NCBI GenBank assembly: GCA_037447655.1
Contig: JBBHKE010002092.1
Coordinates: 198,327 to 262,326 of the forward strand
Source: Zygnema cylindricum
Taxonomy: Eukaryota; Streptophyta; Zygnematophyceae; Zygnematales; Zygnemataceae
Length of the DNA: 64,000 bases
Reading direction: 5' to 3'
Under the pieces are notes generated by a model. The model did not search any database, had not been told where the DNA came from, and was given only the letters and a program-made list of their open reading frames with translations. The position numbers and the translations under genes were made by a program. Shown piece by piece: positions 44,775 through 56,600 of the stretch. Numbering within the stretch: the first letter of the stretch is position 1; each line of letters opens with the position of its first letter.

Positions 44775-46403
44775 GTCGCAAGATAACATCTAGAAATCTA
44801 ATTCTAGAAGCGTCACATGTACTAGTACGACGAAAACTGAAACTACTCGAAACGAAACATCTAGAAGTACAGTACTTTAAGTACAACGTAATCTACACAA
44901 AACAAAATTGGTAGACGTACTACGCACGAACTGAAGGTACTAAAAGTCCGGTACTAAAACTTTATTAAACCGTATTCATGAAGCGTGCACCCGAAAAGTA
45001 TAATCGAAACTAAAAGTACTAATGAAACGTAACGAAATAAAATGCGCGACCTACAAAATTGACCCACACTAAAATAAACCTACATTGACTTTTAAATCCG
45101 ACATTGCCATCCTAAGAGATAGTGCCAAAGAATCGCCCGAATCGCACTAATACCTAACACGTCACCACCCGCAATCTAATGAGGATTTCACAGAGGCGCA
45201 TGGAAATTGACGACGTTGCCAATCCATTGTCAACCACCAGCTACACCGCGAATCGTTATTAGTGTCAAAGTTTAAATAGTGTTGAAGAAATTTTACCGTA
45301 ATTGATGCTAATTAAGAATATGAAAAATTTAAAAAAAAAGGTGTATTCTAATTTCGGCGTTTTTGCTAATTTGGGAACAGCAAAAATAGAATATTCGCCG
45401 TACGATTATATACATTAATATATGTATCCGTACAAAATATTAGAAATCGTACGTCGTCGCGAATTTAAAATATCCGTACATGCTATACTAATTTACGTAT
45501 CAGACTAATCCCATTTTTTTGAGCGCACGTTCCTATGCGTGCGCGTCTGATTTAATTCACTTTTTGTAAGTTTTCACTTGAAAAGGTACAGTTATGTACA
45601 GTTTGACATCTACCGTACACCACACTATTTATATTTTATTGTACTTTCGGGCTTTACTTTATTTTGTACGGTACCTTAATTAACGTCAAGGAAAAATTTA
45701 AATCATGTATCCTATTTCAAAAAAAAATCAGAATTTTAAGAACCCAAATTAGTGACTTTGACACTAAAAACAATTTGCGGTGTAGCGGAGAGTGGGCCTC
45801 CCGCCGGTCGCGTAACTGTACGAGAGAGGTAAAAGGGGATACAATCAAGGAAATTGCAGGTACCCTTGTCCGAAGTAACTCTTTTCCTCTAAATTTTCCC
45901 TTTTTTGAGGTGAATCGGACACAGCCCATTCCAATCCAACTTACCTAAAAACATTTAAGCCAAATGGTAGATTGATAAGGTTTGCCCTTCTGTTGAGAGT
46001 GGACCGTAGAATTTTAGGGTGAATCGTACATATGATTACTGAAAAAATTGTATGAATTGTGCAAGTTACTCTCAAACCAAGGGTAAAACTTTGATAGTGT
46101 CATTACCCTATGATATTGTATTTTGATCGTATCCTTGATATAAAAACTACAGTGATGTTTTATTTGATGCTTGTGTCTTACCGATCTTAGAATATTTAAC
46201 CAATAACATGAGAACTAGGGCAAAAGGAAAAAGAACTATCCTAAATTCGATGGTAAATAGTCAAACTCGCATCTAAGAATACCCTAAATTACCATAACTG
46301 CTCTGACAATAAAAATGAAAAGAATAGAAAATAAAACATAATGAACTTCAATGAACTTAAACATTAAACATTATGAACATTATGACTAAAATGAAAGAAC
46401 AAT
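44775..46403. other. Intergenic, GTAC-rich, no gene recognised
   Basis: GTAC occurs about 12 times in 44701-45020, far above the one or two expected by chance. A lone MITE end (CTACACCGCGAATCGTTATT) sits at 45241. Open frames such as 45664-45948 show no domain. Confidence 0.5.
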
Positions 46404-46770
46404 GCTAATGGGCCACAATGATGATACAAGGCAAAGACTTTGCTTATTTCATACATCCTAAAAAGTTACGCAATGAAAGTGACAAAACTATTGAACTGAG
46501 GAAAAATCAAAGACGTCTTAAGGAGCGCTAATGGGCCACAATGATGATACAAGGCAAAGACTTTGCTTATTTCATACATCATAAAAAGTTACGCAATGAA
46601 AGAGACATAATTATTGAACTGAGGAAAAATCAAAGACGTCTTAAGGAGCGCTAATGGGCCACAATGATGATACAAGGCAAAGACTTTGCTTATTTCATAC
46701 ATCATAAAAAGTTACGCAATGAAAGAGACAAAATTATTGAACTGAGGAAAAATCAAAGACATCTGCTTAA
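46404..46770 (+). repeat. 123-bp tandem repeat, three copies
   Basis: GCTAATGGGCCACAATGATG starts at 46404, 46527 and 46650, an exact 123-bp period; the third copy is cut short. Each unit contains the same short open frame, ATGATGATACAAGGCAAAGA onward, about 38 codons (MMIQGKDFAYFIH, then RKNQRRLKER and stop in copies 1 and 2). Copies differ at only a few bases. The translated peptide is not recognised. Confidence 0.9.
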
Positions 46771-46780
46771 CATCCAGTAT

Positions 46781-47354
46781 CCAATTCTTCTTACAGTACT
46801 ACATCCCCAGCTTTTAGTGACCAAAGCTAGTCTTTCTCACAAAAGTAATAAGGAAAAAAACTCCAATTCTTCTTGTAGTACTAAATCCCTAACTTTTAGT
46901 GACCAAAGCTAGTCTTTCTCACAAAAGTAATAAGGAAAAAAACTCCAATTCTTCTTGTAGTACTAAATCCCCAACTTTTGGTGACCGATGCTAGCCTTTC
47001 TCACAAAAGTAATAAGGAAAAAAACTCCATTTCTTCTTGTAGTACTACATCCCCAACTTTTAACGACCAAAGCTAGTCTTTCTCACAAAATTAATAAGGA
47101 AAAAAACTCCAATTCTTCTTGTAGTACTAAATCCCCAACTTTTAGTGACCAAAGCTAGTCTTTCTCACAAAAGTAATAAGGAAAAAAAATCCAATTCTTC
47201 TTGTAGTACTACTTCCCCAACTTTTAGCGACCAAAGCTAGTCTTTCTCACAAAAGTAATAAGGAAAAAAACTCCAATTCTTCTTGTAGTACTAAATCCCC
47301 AACTTTTGGTGACCAAAGCTAGTCTTTCTCACAAAAGTAATAAGGAAAAAAAAC
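46781..47354. repeat. 82-bp tandem repeat, seven copies
   Basis: CCAATTCTTCTT (one copy CCATTTCTTCTT) recurs at 46781, 46863, 46945, 47027, 47109, 47191 and 47273, an exact 82-bp period with no indels. Units contain GTGACCAAAGCTAGTCTTTC and AAAGTAATAAGGAAAAAAA. It ends about 290 bp beyond the stop codon of the kinase gene. Confidence 0.95.
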
Positions 47355-47644
47355 TGTCTTACAACAGCCTAAGTATCTTTAACTGACTCATTTGACTTAT
47401 GGACATCGGATTAATAGGAGGATAACAAAAAGGCAACTAACACATAGAAAATAACTAAAAAAATATAGTAGTTACAACATGCCAAATTTACTCTGGTAAA
47501 TTGTTTCACAGAACTGTTGAACAGCCATTAACGCATGGCCACAATATGTTTTTAGCCATTCAGCATTTTCCATTTACAACTCACACTTACAACATTTATG
47601 TTTGATACGCTTCTATATATTTATTATTTGCCCTTGTCTCAGCA

Positions 47645-50600
47645 TCAGCGGTACCTTATCCAGCCATTCAAAGCCGCATCCTCTACCTTCAATTCTTGCC
47701 TGAATGAGGTCGGCATTCTTCGAGTTAGGAAGTTTCCCTCCATTTTGCTCACAAAGACATCTCGTAGATCGTTATGCCTCACTGGTTTTGTTAAAAACGC
47801 ATCCATTCCAGCTGCTTCACATCGCATTTTCTCGTGGCTTAAAGCACTGGCTGTCAGAGCTACAATCAGGGGCTGCGACCAATCAGAGCTGGAAGATTCC
47901 AACCGTCGGATTTGCTCTGTTGCATCGAAGCCGTCCATTTCAGGCATGTGGCAATCCTGCAAAACACGAACAGAAAGTACAATTATCGTTTAGGTCAGAC
48001 AACGGTTACACTGTACTTTGAGGATTTTTTTCCGTGACTGCGCTCGAAGAACGTTTGAATCGAAAAGATAGGGGAAGCCACCATTGAACCTCCTTGCTGC
48101 TTTCTACCGCCAACATGTATCTGCTGCCCCCCAACGAGCTCAAGCTGCGATCCTCCTCCAACGGAATATGGTACACCCCCATTGCTACTAGAGTTTGTGA
48201 ACTGTTAGCATTAACATTATATTAACATTAACTACTAAACTATGTTTTGTCAGATGAATCATTTTGGACCACTTAACTAAATAGTATTAACAACACTAAT
48301 TTACGATTTTGAGCCAAAAAAACACTCACTCGAATTAGAGTGATTGATTCTAATAGCATGGGCAGTATAGCAGTTGACAGACGTAGGAATTTATTGGGTT
48401 ACTGGTCTTGAAAAACACTTTTGTGCTTCTTCTCTCCCAAGACCCAGAAAGTCAACCAATCGAGAGTTATGAAATAAAACCTTTGTTTGTTTTGACAAAA
48501 CTACATATGTTTCAATGGAACCTTAGAAAAGTTTAAACATCATAAGAAAAAGACGCATTCTCAATGATGTTACATACCATGAGGATGATGTTAAAGTTAC
48601 CATCACGACACGCTTTTAATGCGAGGGCCCCATTCTCGACAAGCTCCCATTGAACCCCCAAGTTTGTCAGCATCCGCGTTATCACAATCTGGTTCACTTT
48701 GTTGTCCTCCGCTACCAAAACCCTCAAAGAGGCCAAACTCTGCGGAGCTTCACAACTTTTCACTGCGAGCTGAGTTGCTTTAGATTTAGGACAAGTACCC
48801 ACTCTAATAGTGAATGTGAAAGTGGAACCTTTGCCTGGGACACTTGTCACACTTATATCGCCTCCCATCAGCTTGATGAGTGTTTTGGAAATTGTGAGGC
48901 CCAGTCTGCATACAGAAATCCATTTAAAAGGAAGAAACGCCAAAACGCAAGAATTAGGGTTCATAAAAGGCAGATATAAATGCAGTTTTTCTGTTACGGT
49001 TTTCCCCTGTTTGAAGTGTTCTCATGCCAATCAATAAACATAAGCTCCGTTATTTACAAGTAATTGAATATGTAGCCAATATATGTAGCCAATCATGAAA
49101 GGTTCCAGAAAACCCTAAAATTCATAATTCTTTAAGACCCTCCCTTTACTCACCCGGTTCCTCCATATTTTCGACACGTGGACGCATCCGCCTGCAAAAA
49201 TTTCAAAATGTCTTTTCATTGTTAGAAGGTATGAATGGCAGAGAACTTAGAGCTTACTGCAACTTACAAAATGACAACAAATAGGTACAACATTTTTTTC
49301 TCATCATTGTTCTGGCCTTAAAATACTAAAACACTATCAAGGAAAGATTTTTAAGGTTTTTTAATACAAGAACGTTCTTCTAAGCAATATTATTAGAATA
49401 AAATCGATCCTTTGTTTCACTTAATAGAGCAAGTCAACAAAACAGAAACAGTCCGAGGCAACAAAATGTTGGTAGAATCCCTGCAGTCTCAAATGGTGTT
49501 GAACCGTAGGTTTAATGTGCGGAAACAAATGGAAACGCCATATGACATAGCCCCGTATAGTACGCGTACTATAAAGGAATTGTGGATACATACAAAATCT
49601 TGAACGCCAATTAAACTGTAAACTCACTTGTGTAAACGCCTCAAAAAGTAGCCGCTGAGCATCCTGTGGGATCCCCACACCTGTGTCCGTAACAGAGAAC
49701 TGAAGGTTTGTGAAAACATCACTTGTCACGCTGTCTCCATGCACCAGCTTCACTTCAACTGCGACGGAGCCTCTGCGTAAGACAAAAGACGATGATGACG
49801 TTGAAAATTCGAAATTTAAAAGTTCCTACCGTGAGTCCGTGTACAGACAACAAAAAGAGAGAGTCGAAATTTCCTTGCAAGAGTCACTTCATACTTTTGC
49901 TTCCTTGCATCATGTTTTGAAACTGATGTCTGATGCCTGTTTCAAGAAAATGCACGATTCCTGGAGTTTAGTCCAAATCTGTCAGTTTGTACAAATTCAA
50001 TTTTGCAAGTATACTAACTAGTACCACTTTTACAGTACAGGTATTTCTTACTCCTACTTCTGTTTTTAGCTTAGTGATCAACCATTAGTACTACTGACAG
50101 TTAGAACTCAATATATTCTAATGAGCTATACGACAAAACCAAATGTAAGCAAGTCAGTTGCCAAAAAAGGTTATAAGTTTGAAATTGAACCTGTGAGTGA
50201 AATTGAACCTGTGAGTGAACTTGATGGAATTTGTTATGAGATTCAATAGAACCTGGCGAAGTCTTAAGGAATCTCCCACAATCATTTCCGGAATATTCGC
50301 ATCCAGAGAGCTCGACAGCTGTCACAAAGAGAAAAGAACAAGGCTGTAGGCTGCATGACGTTCTTGCCTTACATTAAGGATGCAAATCTTTATATGATTC
50401 GTTATAGAATGTTGTTGACATGAACTATTAATCAGACACGGATTACAGACTGTGGTTGCAATTCCATCACGATTCACAAAAATAAGTTTTTTCAGCATGT
50501 CGTCCTTTCTATTGTTCATATGATTTTCTGATGCTATCGTATTTATAGTTCGATGGTTTATATGGTTCCGTGGCTCCCTAAACTGTACGGTTCTATGTTC

Positions 50601-53600
50601 TTATAGTTCTATAATCCTTCGGTACTTGTGGTTCTATCCATAAAGTTTTATGGTTTTATGGTTCTGGTCCTATAGTTCCTTGAAACTACATGACCTGTAT
50701 GGTTCAAACGTTTTATATTTCCATAGTTCCATGGTTGTTCTGGTTTAGTTCTATGGTTGTTCTAGTTTTATTGTTCACATGGTTCACATGGTTTAAGGTT
50801 CTATGGTTCTGATGCTCCCGTGACTATCAATTTCTTTTCTAGCTTTGTCTTCCCTCTTTACCTGAAGGCCCTTCTCTTTTGCAACGACACGAAGAAGTGC
50901 CAATGACTCTTGAATGTGTTCTCGGAGGTCGAATTCGAGGAATTCGAGGGAGAGACTTTGCGACTCCATCTTGGCGAGGTCGAGGACATCAGAAATTATG
51001 CGTAACAGATTGTTGCCCGATGTTTGAATAATTTCTAAGTATGAACGCTGTTCTGCATTCAATGAAGTATTTAGGAGAAGCTCCACTACACCAATCACAC
51101 CTGCAAATTTGAGAGAGCCTGGACGAGAGTTAGCAGAAATTAACTGATCAAGTGATCTATACAACGCAAGTCATTTGTATGTTTGAAGTCTGATGAAAAG
51201 GCAATGAAATTACCACAGATTAATGATTGACATGAGTGCAACGTCAGTATATTTATATATCTGTATATATATATAAACATATATATATATATATATATAT
51301 ATATGTGTATATATATGTATATATATGCATATATATATATTTATATGTATGTACTTATTTATTTATTTGTTTATATTTCCTTCCAGACATGTACATTTCC
51401 AGTATTTTTTTTTCGTCCCGGATGTGTCAATTTCCGATATTCCGCATGTCTTGTCAACTATAAAGATGTATAAATGAAGTGAGGTATGGCGTCAGCACAG
51501 GAAAGGCAAGTCGAGAAGTGTCCGGATCTCATCTCTTCATGGATTATTTATTTAGGGTTTCCTCAACGTGTTTGAGAGGTTTCGTTGGGAATTAATCTGT
51601 ACCGTTCATTGGTGTCCGAATCTCATGACTCATATTCGCCAAAAAACTACTTTTTGCCTGCGAGGCTTGCTCTGCCTTCTCCTTTGCCAATCGCAATGCC
51701 TCCTCGGTTTTCTTTATTTCTGTCAAATCTCTCCACACACCTAGCCATACTTGTTTATCCTCCACCACAATATTCTGTTCAGCAGAAAGAGCGAAAAATG
51801 ACTTTAGTTAGTGGTGATCCAACACCTTATGCCACACTAAGCCCATGACTCCACCAAAAAAGGAAAAAACTGAAACACACTCGACAAATAACGCTTACAC
51901 ATGGACAGGGATAGTAGTATGTATTAACCTATCATTGGTTTGCCACAAAAGGATATAGAAAGAAAAACCTACCAGCTACTATTTTGTTTGATAGCAGAGG
52001 ATGTATATACAATTTTCTACACTTAAATATCTGGTCTATCACAGAGAAACATACCTTTGCTAGGACTAGACAGGGTAGAGGAGTTCCATCGAGCTTCTGA
52101 TGCACCCACTCGCACTTCATTTCGTGTCCGAAATCCATTTTTAAATTTTCTTCAATAACCTCCGCAGAGCATCTCCCATCAGGCTGAAACTCAGGAGATA
52201 ATGTACTGGGAGTGGGAGCTATGGCCAGGACTTCTGCCTTACTGCGACCACCAATAACTTTGACAAAGGCATCATTGCAATTGACAATAACATTATTTTC
52301 CGCAATGAGCATCGGTTCCTGCACATAATGTTTGCACATGTTTATGGAACATTAGTAACCTTGATTAGACTGGATCGCTATATTTTTTAAATATATATAT
52401 GAGTATGGTATTTAAGACGAAATAACTTGGTTTTATGTTTGACGTAAAATAGGAGATTGTTCATATTGCATATCATCTTATAATATCGCAGATAAAATTG
52501 TTAGAACTTCAACAAAGATTAACATCTACAAATGTGGAATACATTAGTTCCTAATTCATCAATTTTTGGTTCTGTTTCATTAAAACAATATGAAGTTGAG
52601 GCTGTTAGTCCGTTAATAATGTCTTGAACATAACGTTTTAAAAATTTGGCACTCTTACAATGTACTAACAAAATCCATACTAGTTTAGATGACAGATGTG
52701 CTCAGTTCACCTTATGGTGATAAAGATTCCAATCCGGTCAAGAAGCACTTTATATATTACATTTCTTATCTCAAAAGGCTTCGTCCCCTACTCCTGTTGA
52801 GATGAACTTTTGATTCTTACCCAAACTGTCAGTTACATGAAGCAAGAAAAAGATGCTGTCAACAGTTCCTGGTTCCTTGGAATTCATATTCAGTTGTAAA
52901 AGAAGAAACACTTACCAAACAAACATCGAACATAACTCGAAATTGCTCTTCTCCCAACATTTTGGTGGTAATATCTTGGCAAACCCAAATCTACCCAACA
53001 CCAAATGCCGAGAAAAAAATATCCATTTATCCATGAAGTGATTCTATTTGTCAGCTGCAATCCAGACCATACATTAAAGTTTTTCCCACCAATTATGATG
53101 TGGATAAAATTTACTCTACGCACCACGCTGTCATAAAATATTTTGTTAACTTTCAGATGGTATACTTTAGGTTTTGCGAGGCAACCAGAAATGTATTAGG
53201 TATACACAATATATCAATGACGTGTATGGCGGCATCGGTCAGTGCAGAGCTCACCATCAATAGGTGGTAAAAACATGTAGCCAATGCTATTTCGTGTGAG
53301 GCGGGTTCCTATTTACATATGTGCTATAATAAACTCCACAATTTTACAATTACACGACAACAAATGAGACATGGTCATTTTACAGAGTTGAGAATCTATG
53401 CATGTATTCACTACACCGTTCACCATAACTAGTATGCAAGAAATAATATTGTGGATGAGAAATTGGTGTGATAGTCGATAAAATATGACACATCCACAAG
53501 ACAAAGTGATACACCTTGCAACTTTTGCCTCTGTGCCTCTCCTGGAAGGTATCAATCCTGGTTATTTTCACATATCTTGTTACGTTGAAATCTGTGACTA

Positions 53601-56600
53601 AAAGACCGCTTTATAACCTTAAAAACCTAACACAATCTGTAGTCAACTTAAGAGCTTTAGCAAATATTACAAACAAAGAACATCATGGAAAATCAAAAAC
53701 TGGAAGAAATGTCAGCAAATTATTATCTGAGAGTATTGTTTAGCTCGACAACCTATAAACTTGAAAAGCTGCCCAAACTACTTTGAATTTGCATAAAATT
53801 GTACGGATTCAAAAATAGGGTCATCCACAGTAATACATGCGAGTGTGGACAGAGCCAAATGGTGACGAGTTGTGTTGGTACTCGGACAATTGATGTTCCA
53901 GAAAAGCTCGTAAATTTTGTTTTTCTCATGTTTGTGAGATTTTCTTCCCGTTTGGATTGAATCTCTGTATGCGATATTTGAATGATTTTTAACTAAATGG
54001 GCAAAGATTTTGGTAATCTCAACATCTGTATAGCAATAAAGGAAGAAAGATTTCCCTTACACTGCGCATACATCTTACCCCGTATTATTTACCCTAACTT
54101 TTATCATCACTAAATAGATATCTCCAAACCCTAACAAAAAAAATGAAAAACTCACCATTCCTCCTGCATTTTGAGCCCCGAAAAACTCCACAAATCTACG
54201 GTTTCCGTCCTTCCTTGTCAAGAGCCATCGAACGCTTTCTTGGAAACCTTTCTCCTTTGTTTTTTCGTATGTTTGTCTGACATCTTCTCTTTTCTCTACC
54301 AGACAGAGCTGAATCCAATTTTCCAATGTGGTTATCTCCTCCCTCTTGTAACCAATAACCTCTTCGAGAGCTAGGTTTATTGTCAATTCCTCATTTTCTG
54401 ATAATTGAGCGATCCCGAGGGGGCAATTTTCTAAAGTTCCCTCCAATCTTGTCACTTTGTTTCTCAAATTAGAGATTTGTTCCTGCGTGTCTCAACATAG
54501 GGACGACTTTGAGATCACATAAAACTCCAAATGGAAAAGGAATTGACCAAATTTGTTTTGCCCAGTTATGCTCTCACCAAATCTGTTTATTTTATAGCTA
54601 AATGTAACAAGAAATTCAACATCTATATTTTTGAAATCCTTGGTTGACGTTAAACTCTTAAATTTCGAAGAGAAAAGTTGAGGAGTGTCTTCCTAATATA
54701 AGAAAAATCTCTAGGTACTTTATGTTACAACTGTTTTGTGCATATCCCAAATGCAGTCACAACAAAATAGGGCTTTCCTTCCCAAGCCATATAGTATAGT
54801 GCTGTTAACAATCAAGACAGCTTCGAGTATGTTCCAACATTATTTTGAATCTGATTCTGAGAATAGGAACATCTTGGATACATTAGTTTCCACCTAGCTA
54901 GAATGAGACAAGTGTCACACCTCCATGGATTTTATGTTGCTGATGTCATCAAAAAGCAAGAGTGTCTGTCCTCCCCCTTTGGAAACCACTCTCAATCGGA
55001 GCCAAAGAGGATATTTTCTGTCGTTTCTGGAATGCCATCGCCACTCGCCTAGTGGCTGTCCAATGCAGTTGCCACGTGTCATCATGTCACAGGTTTTCTG
55101 GATTCCACTAAGGACAAAACAACAGCTGTCAAGAGAGGAGAGTGTCATGCAGAATCCATAACTCATGTGAACTGTTTCTTGCATTCACTTTAATGTTAGT
55201 ACACTATTACGATAGTAATTGTTCACATAATAATTGTTGTTTTGACATCTCTAACAATGAGATTTTGACAACAGAACCTCTGATACTCCTTGAATTGCTA
55301 TTAGAGTGAAGCCTTTTCTGTGTCTCAAACGCGTAATTCCCTGGGCAAAATGACGGTTTTTTGTCTGGAAACCAATCAAAAGGTAAGACTTTCATTTTTG
55401 ACAGCAAGAGGTTTAAAATTGGATAAATATGCAACGATGTAAACACGTGTGAGGGGCAGAAGAAAACTTAACTCTGTAAATGATTCATGGTGTAAATACC
55501 TTCGCCCCAGTTTGAGAAGTATTAGGGCTGTTTTTGACATGTATTCATAGGCATATTTGGAATTGAAGTATTGAACCAATATAGATTGAGGTGCTTAATA
55601 TGAGATAAGTTGAGTGTAAATAAGATTCACATTTTCCCACCTGAAAATCCTGTAAATCATCCGACTCCACAAAGCTTTCCAGTCGACAGCCTACAATTCG
55701 AGGGTTCCCCAACATGTGACATAACGCTAGACTGATTCCACATGCAATATAAAAAACACCAGTTGTGAGATATACGAGCATACTGTATGGACATAAAAGC
55801 CAAGTGATATGGCCGTCAAAAAACTTTTGTACTTTTTAATCTAAAAATTTGGAGTAGACACTTGGAATTGAATCAAGAGTGTTGAGATGACCGCTTAAAT
55901 GCGGTGATATTGGTGGACGCAACCACAAATGGTTTAAGTTCAGCAAAAACTAAAACTAGGTCGTAAGGAAAGTGAAAATGACATCAACGGAGTTTAAAAC
56001 TTTACAATCGATTTAACTGGAATTAAAGTCTGATGTAATTCAAGTTAAAGACTAACCTTAATTAACTGGGAAAACAACTGTTTAAACTTTTGCGTTTGAT
56101 TTATGATGCACATTCACAACTTTCAATGTGCAACATTTCAGATGAAAAATATTTTTAGTGCGACAGAAAGTGTCAAAAAAAAAATGTTCGAATATCTGTA
56201 GACAGTTCAAATTTTCATAATAACTTATTCAGCTAGAAACATTGTTAAATCCGATTTTCTTGTTGAAATCGAACTGTTCGTCAGAGAATGTTTATAGATC
56301 ATCCTATCACTGAAGTATCAAACATATGATGTCAGATTCCAATCCACTTGCCATTGTCCAATCAACATCATCGTCATGAAGGTAGACAGTCCACAAAGAG
56401 ACAATGTTGGCTTATGGACGAGATGAGCTTATGAGACTTGTGGGCTAAAATAAAAAATGCACATAGTGGGTTCAATATTTAATGTCAAAAAGACATGTTC
56501 GATGTCCAACATCCAATGTTTTAATGTTCAATTTCCAATGCTCGGTATCGATATCCAATATCTAATGTCCATTGTCCAATGTTTAATGTTCTGTCCAATT

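Noticed and set aside
46781-47354. CRISPR array
   Set aside because: The units repeat end to end with no unique spacers, and the DNA is eukaryotic.
55207-55446. Possible extra kinase exon in intron 3 ([11 protein letters not shown] or [10 protein letters not shown] frames)
   Set aside because: Joining exon 3 directly to 55097 keeps phase and gives a continuous PAS sequence ([16 protein letters not shown]); inserting these frames breaks phase or adds a stop.
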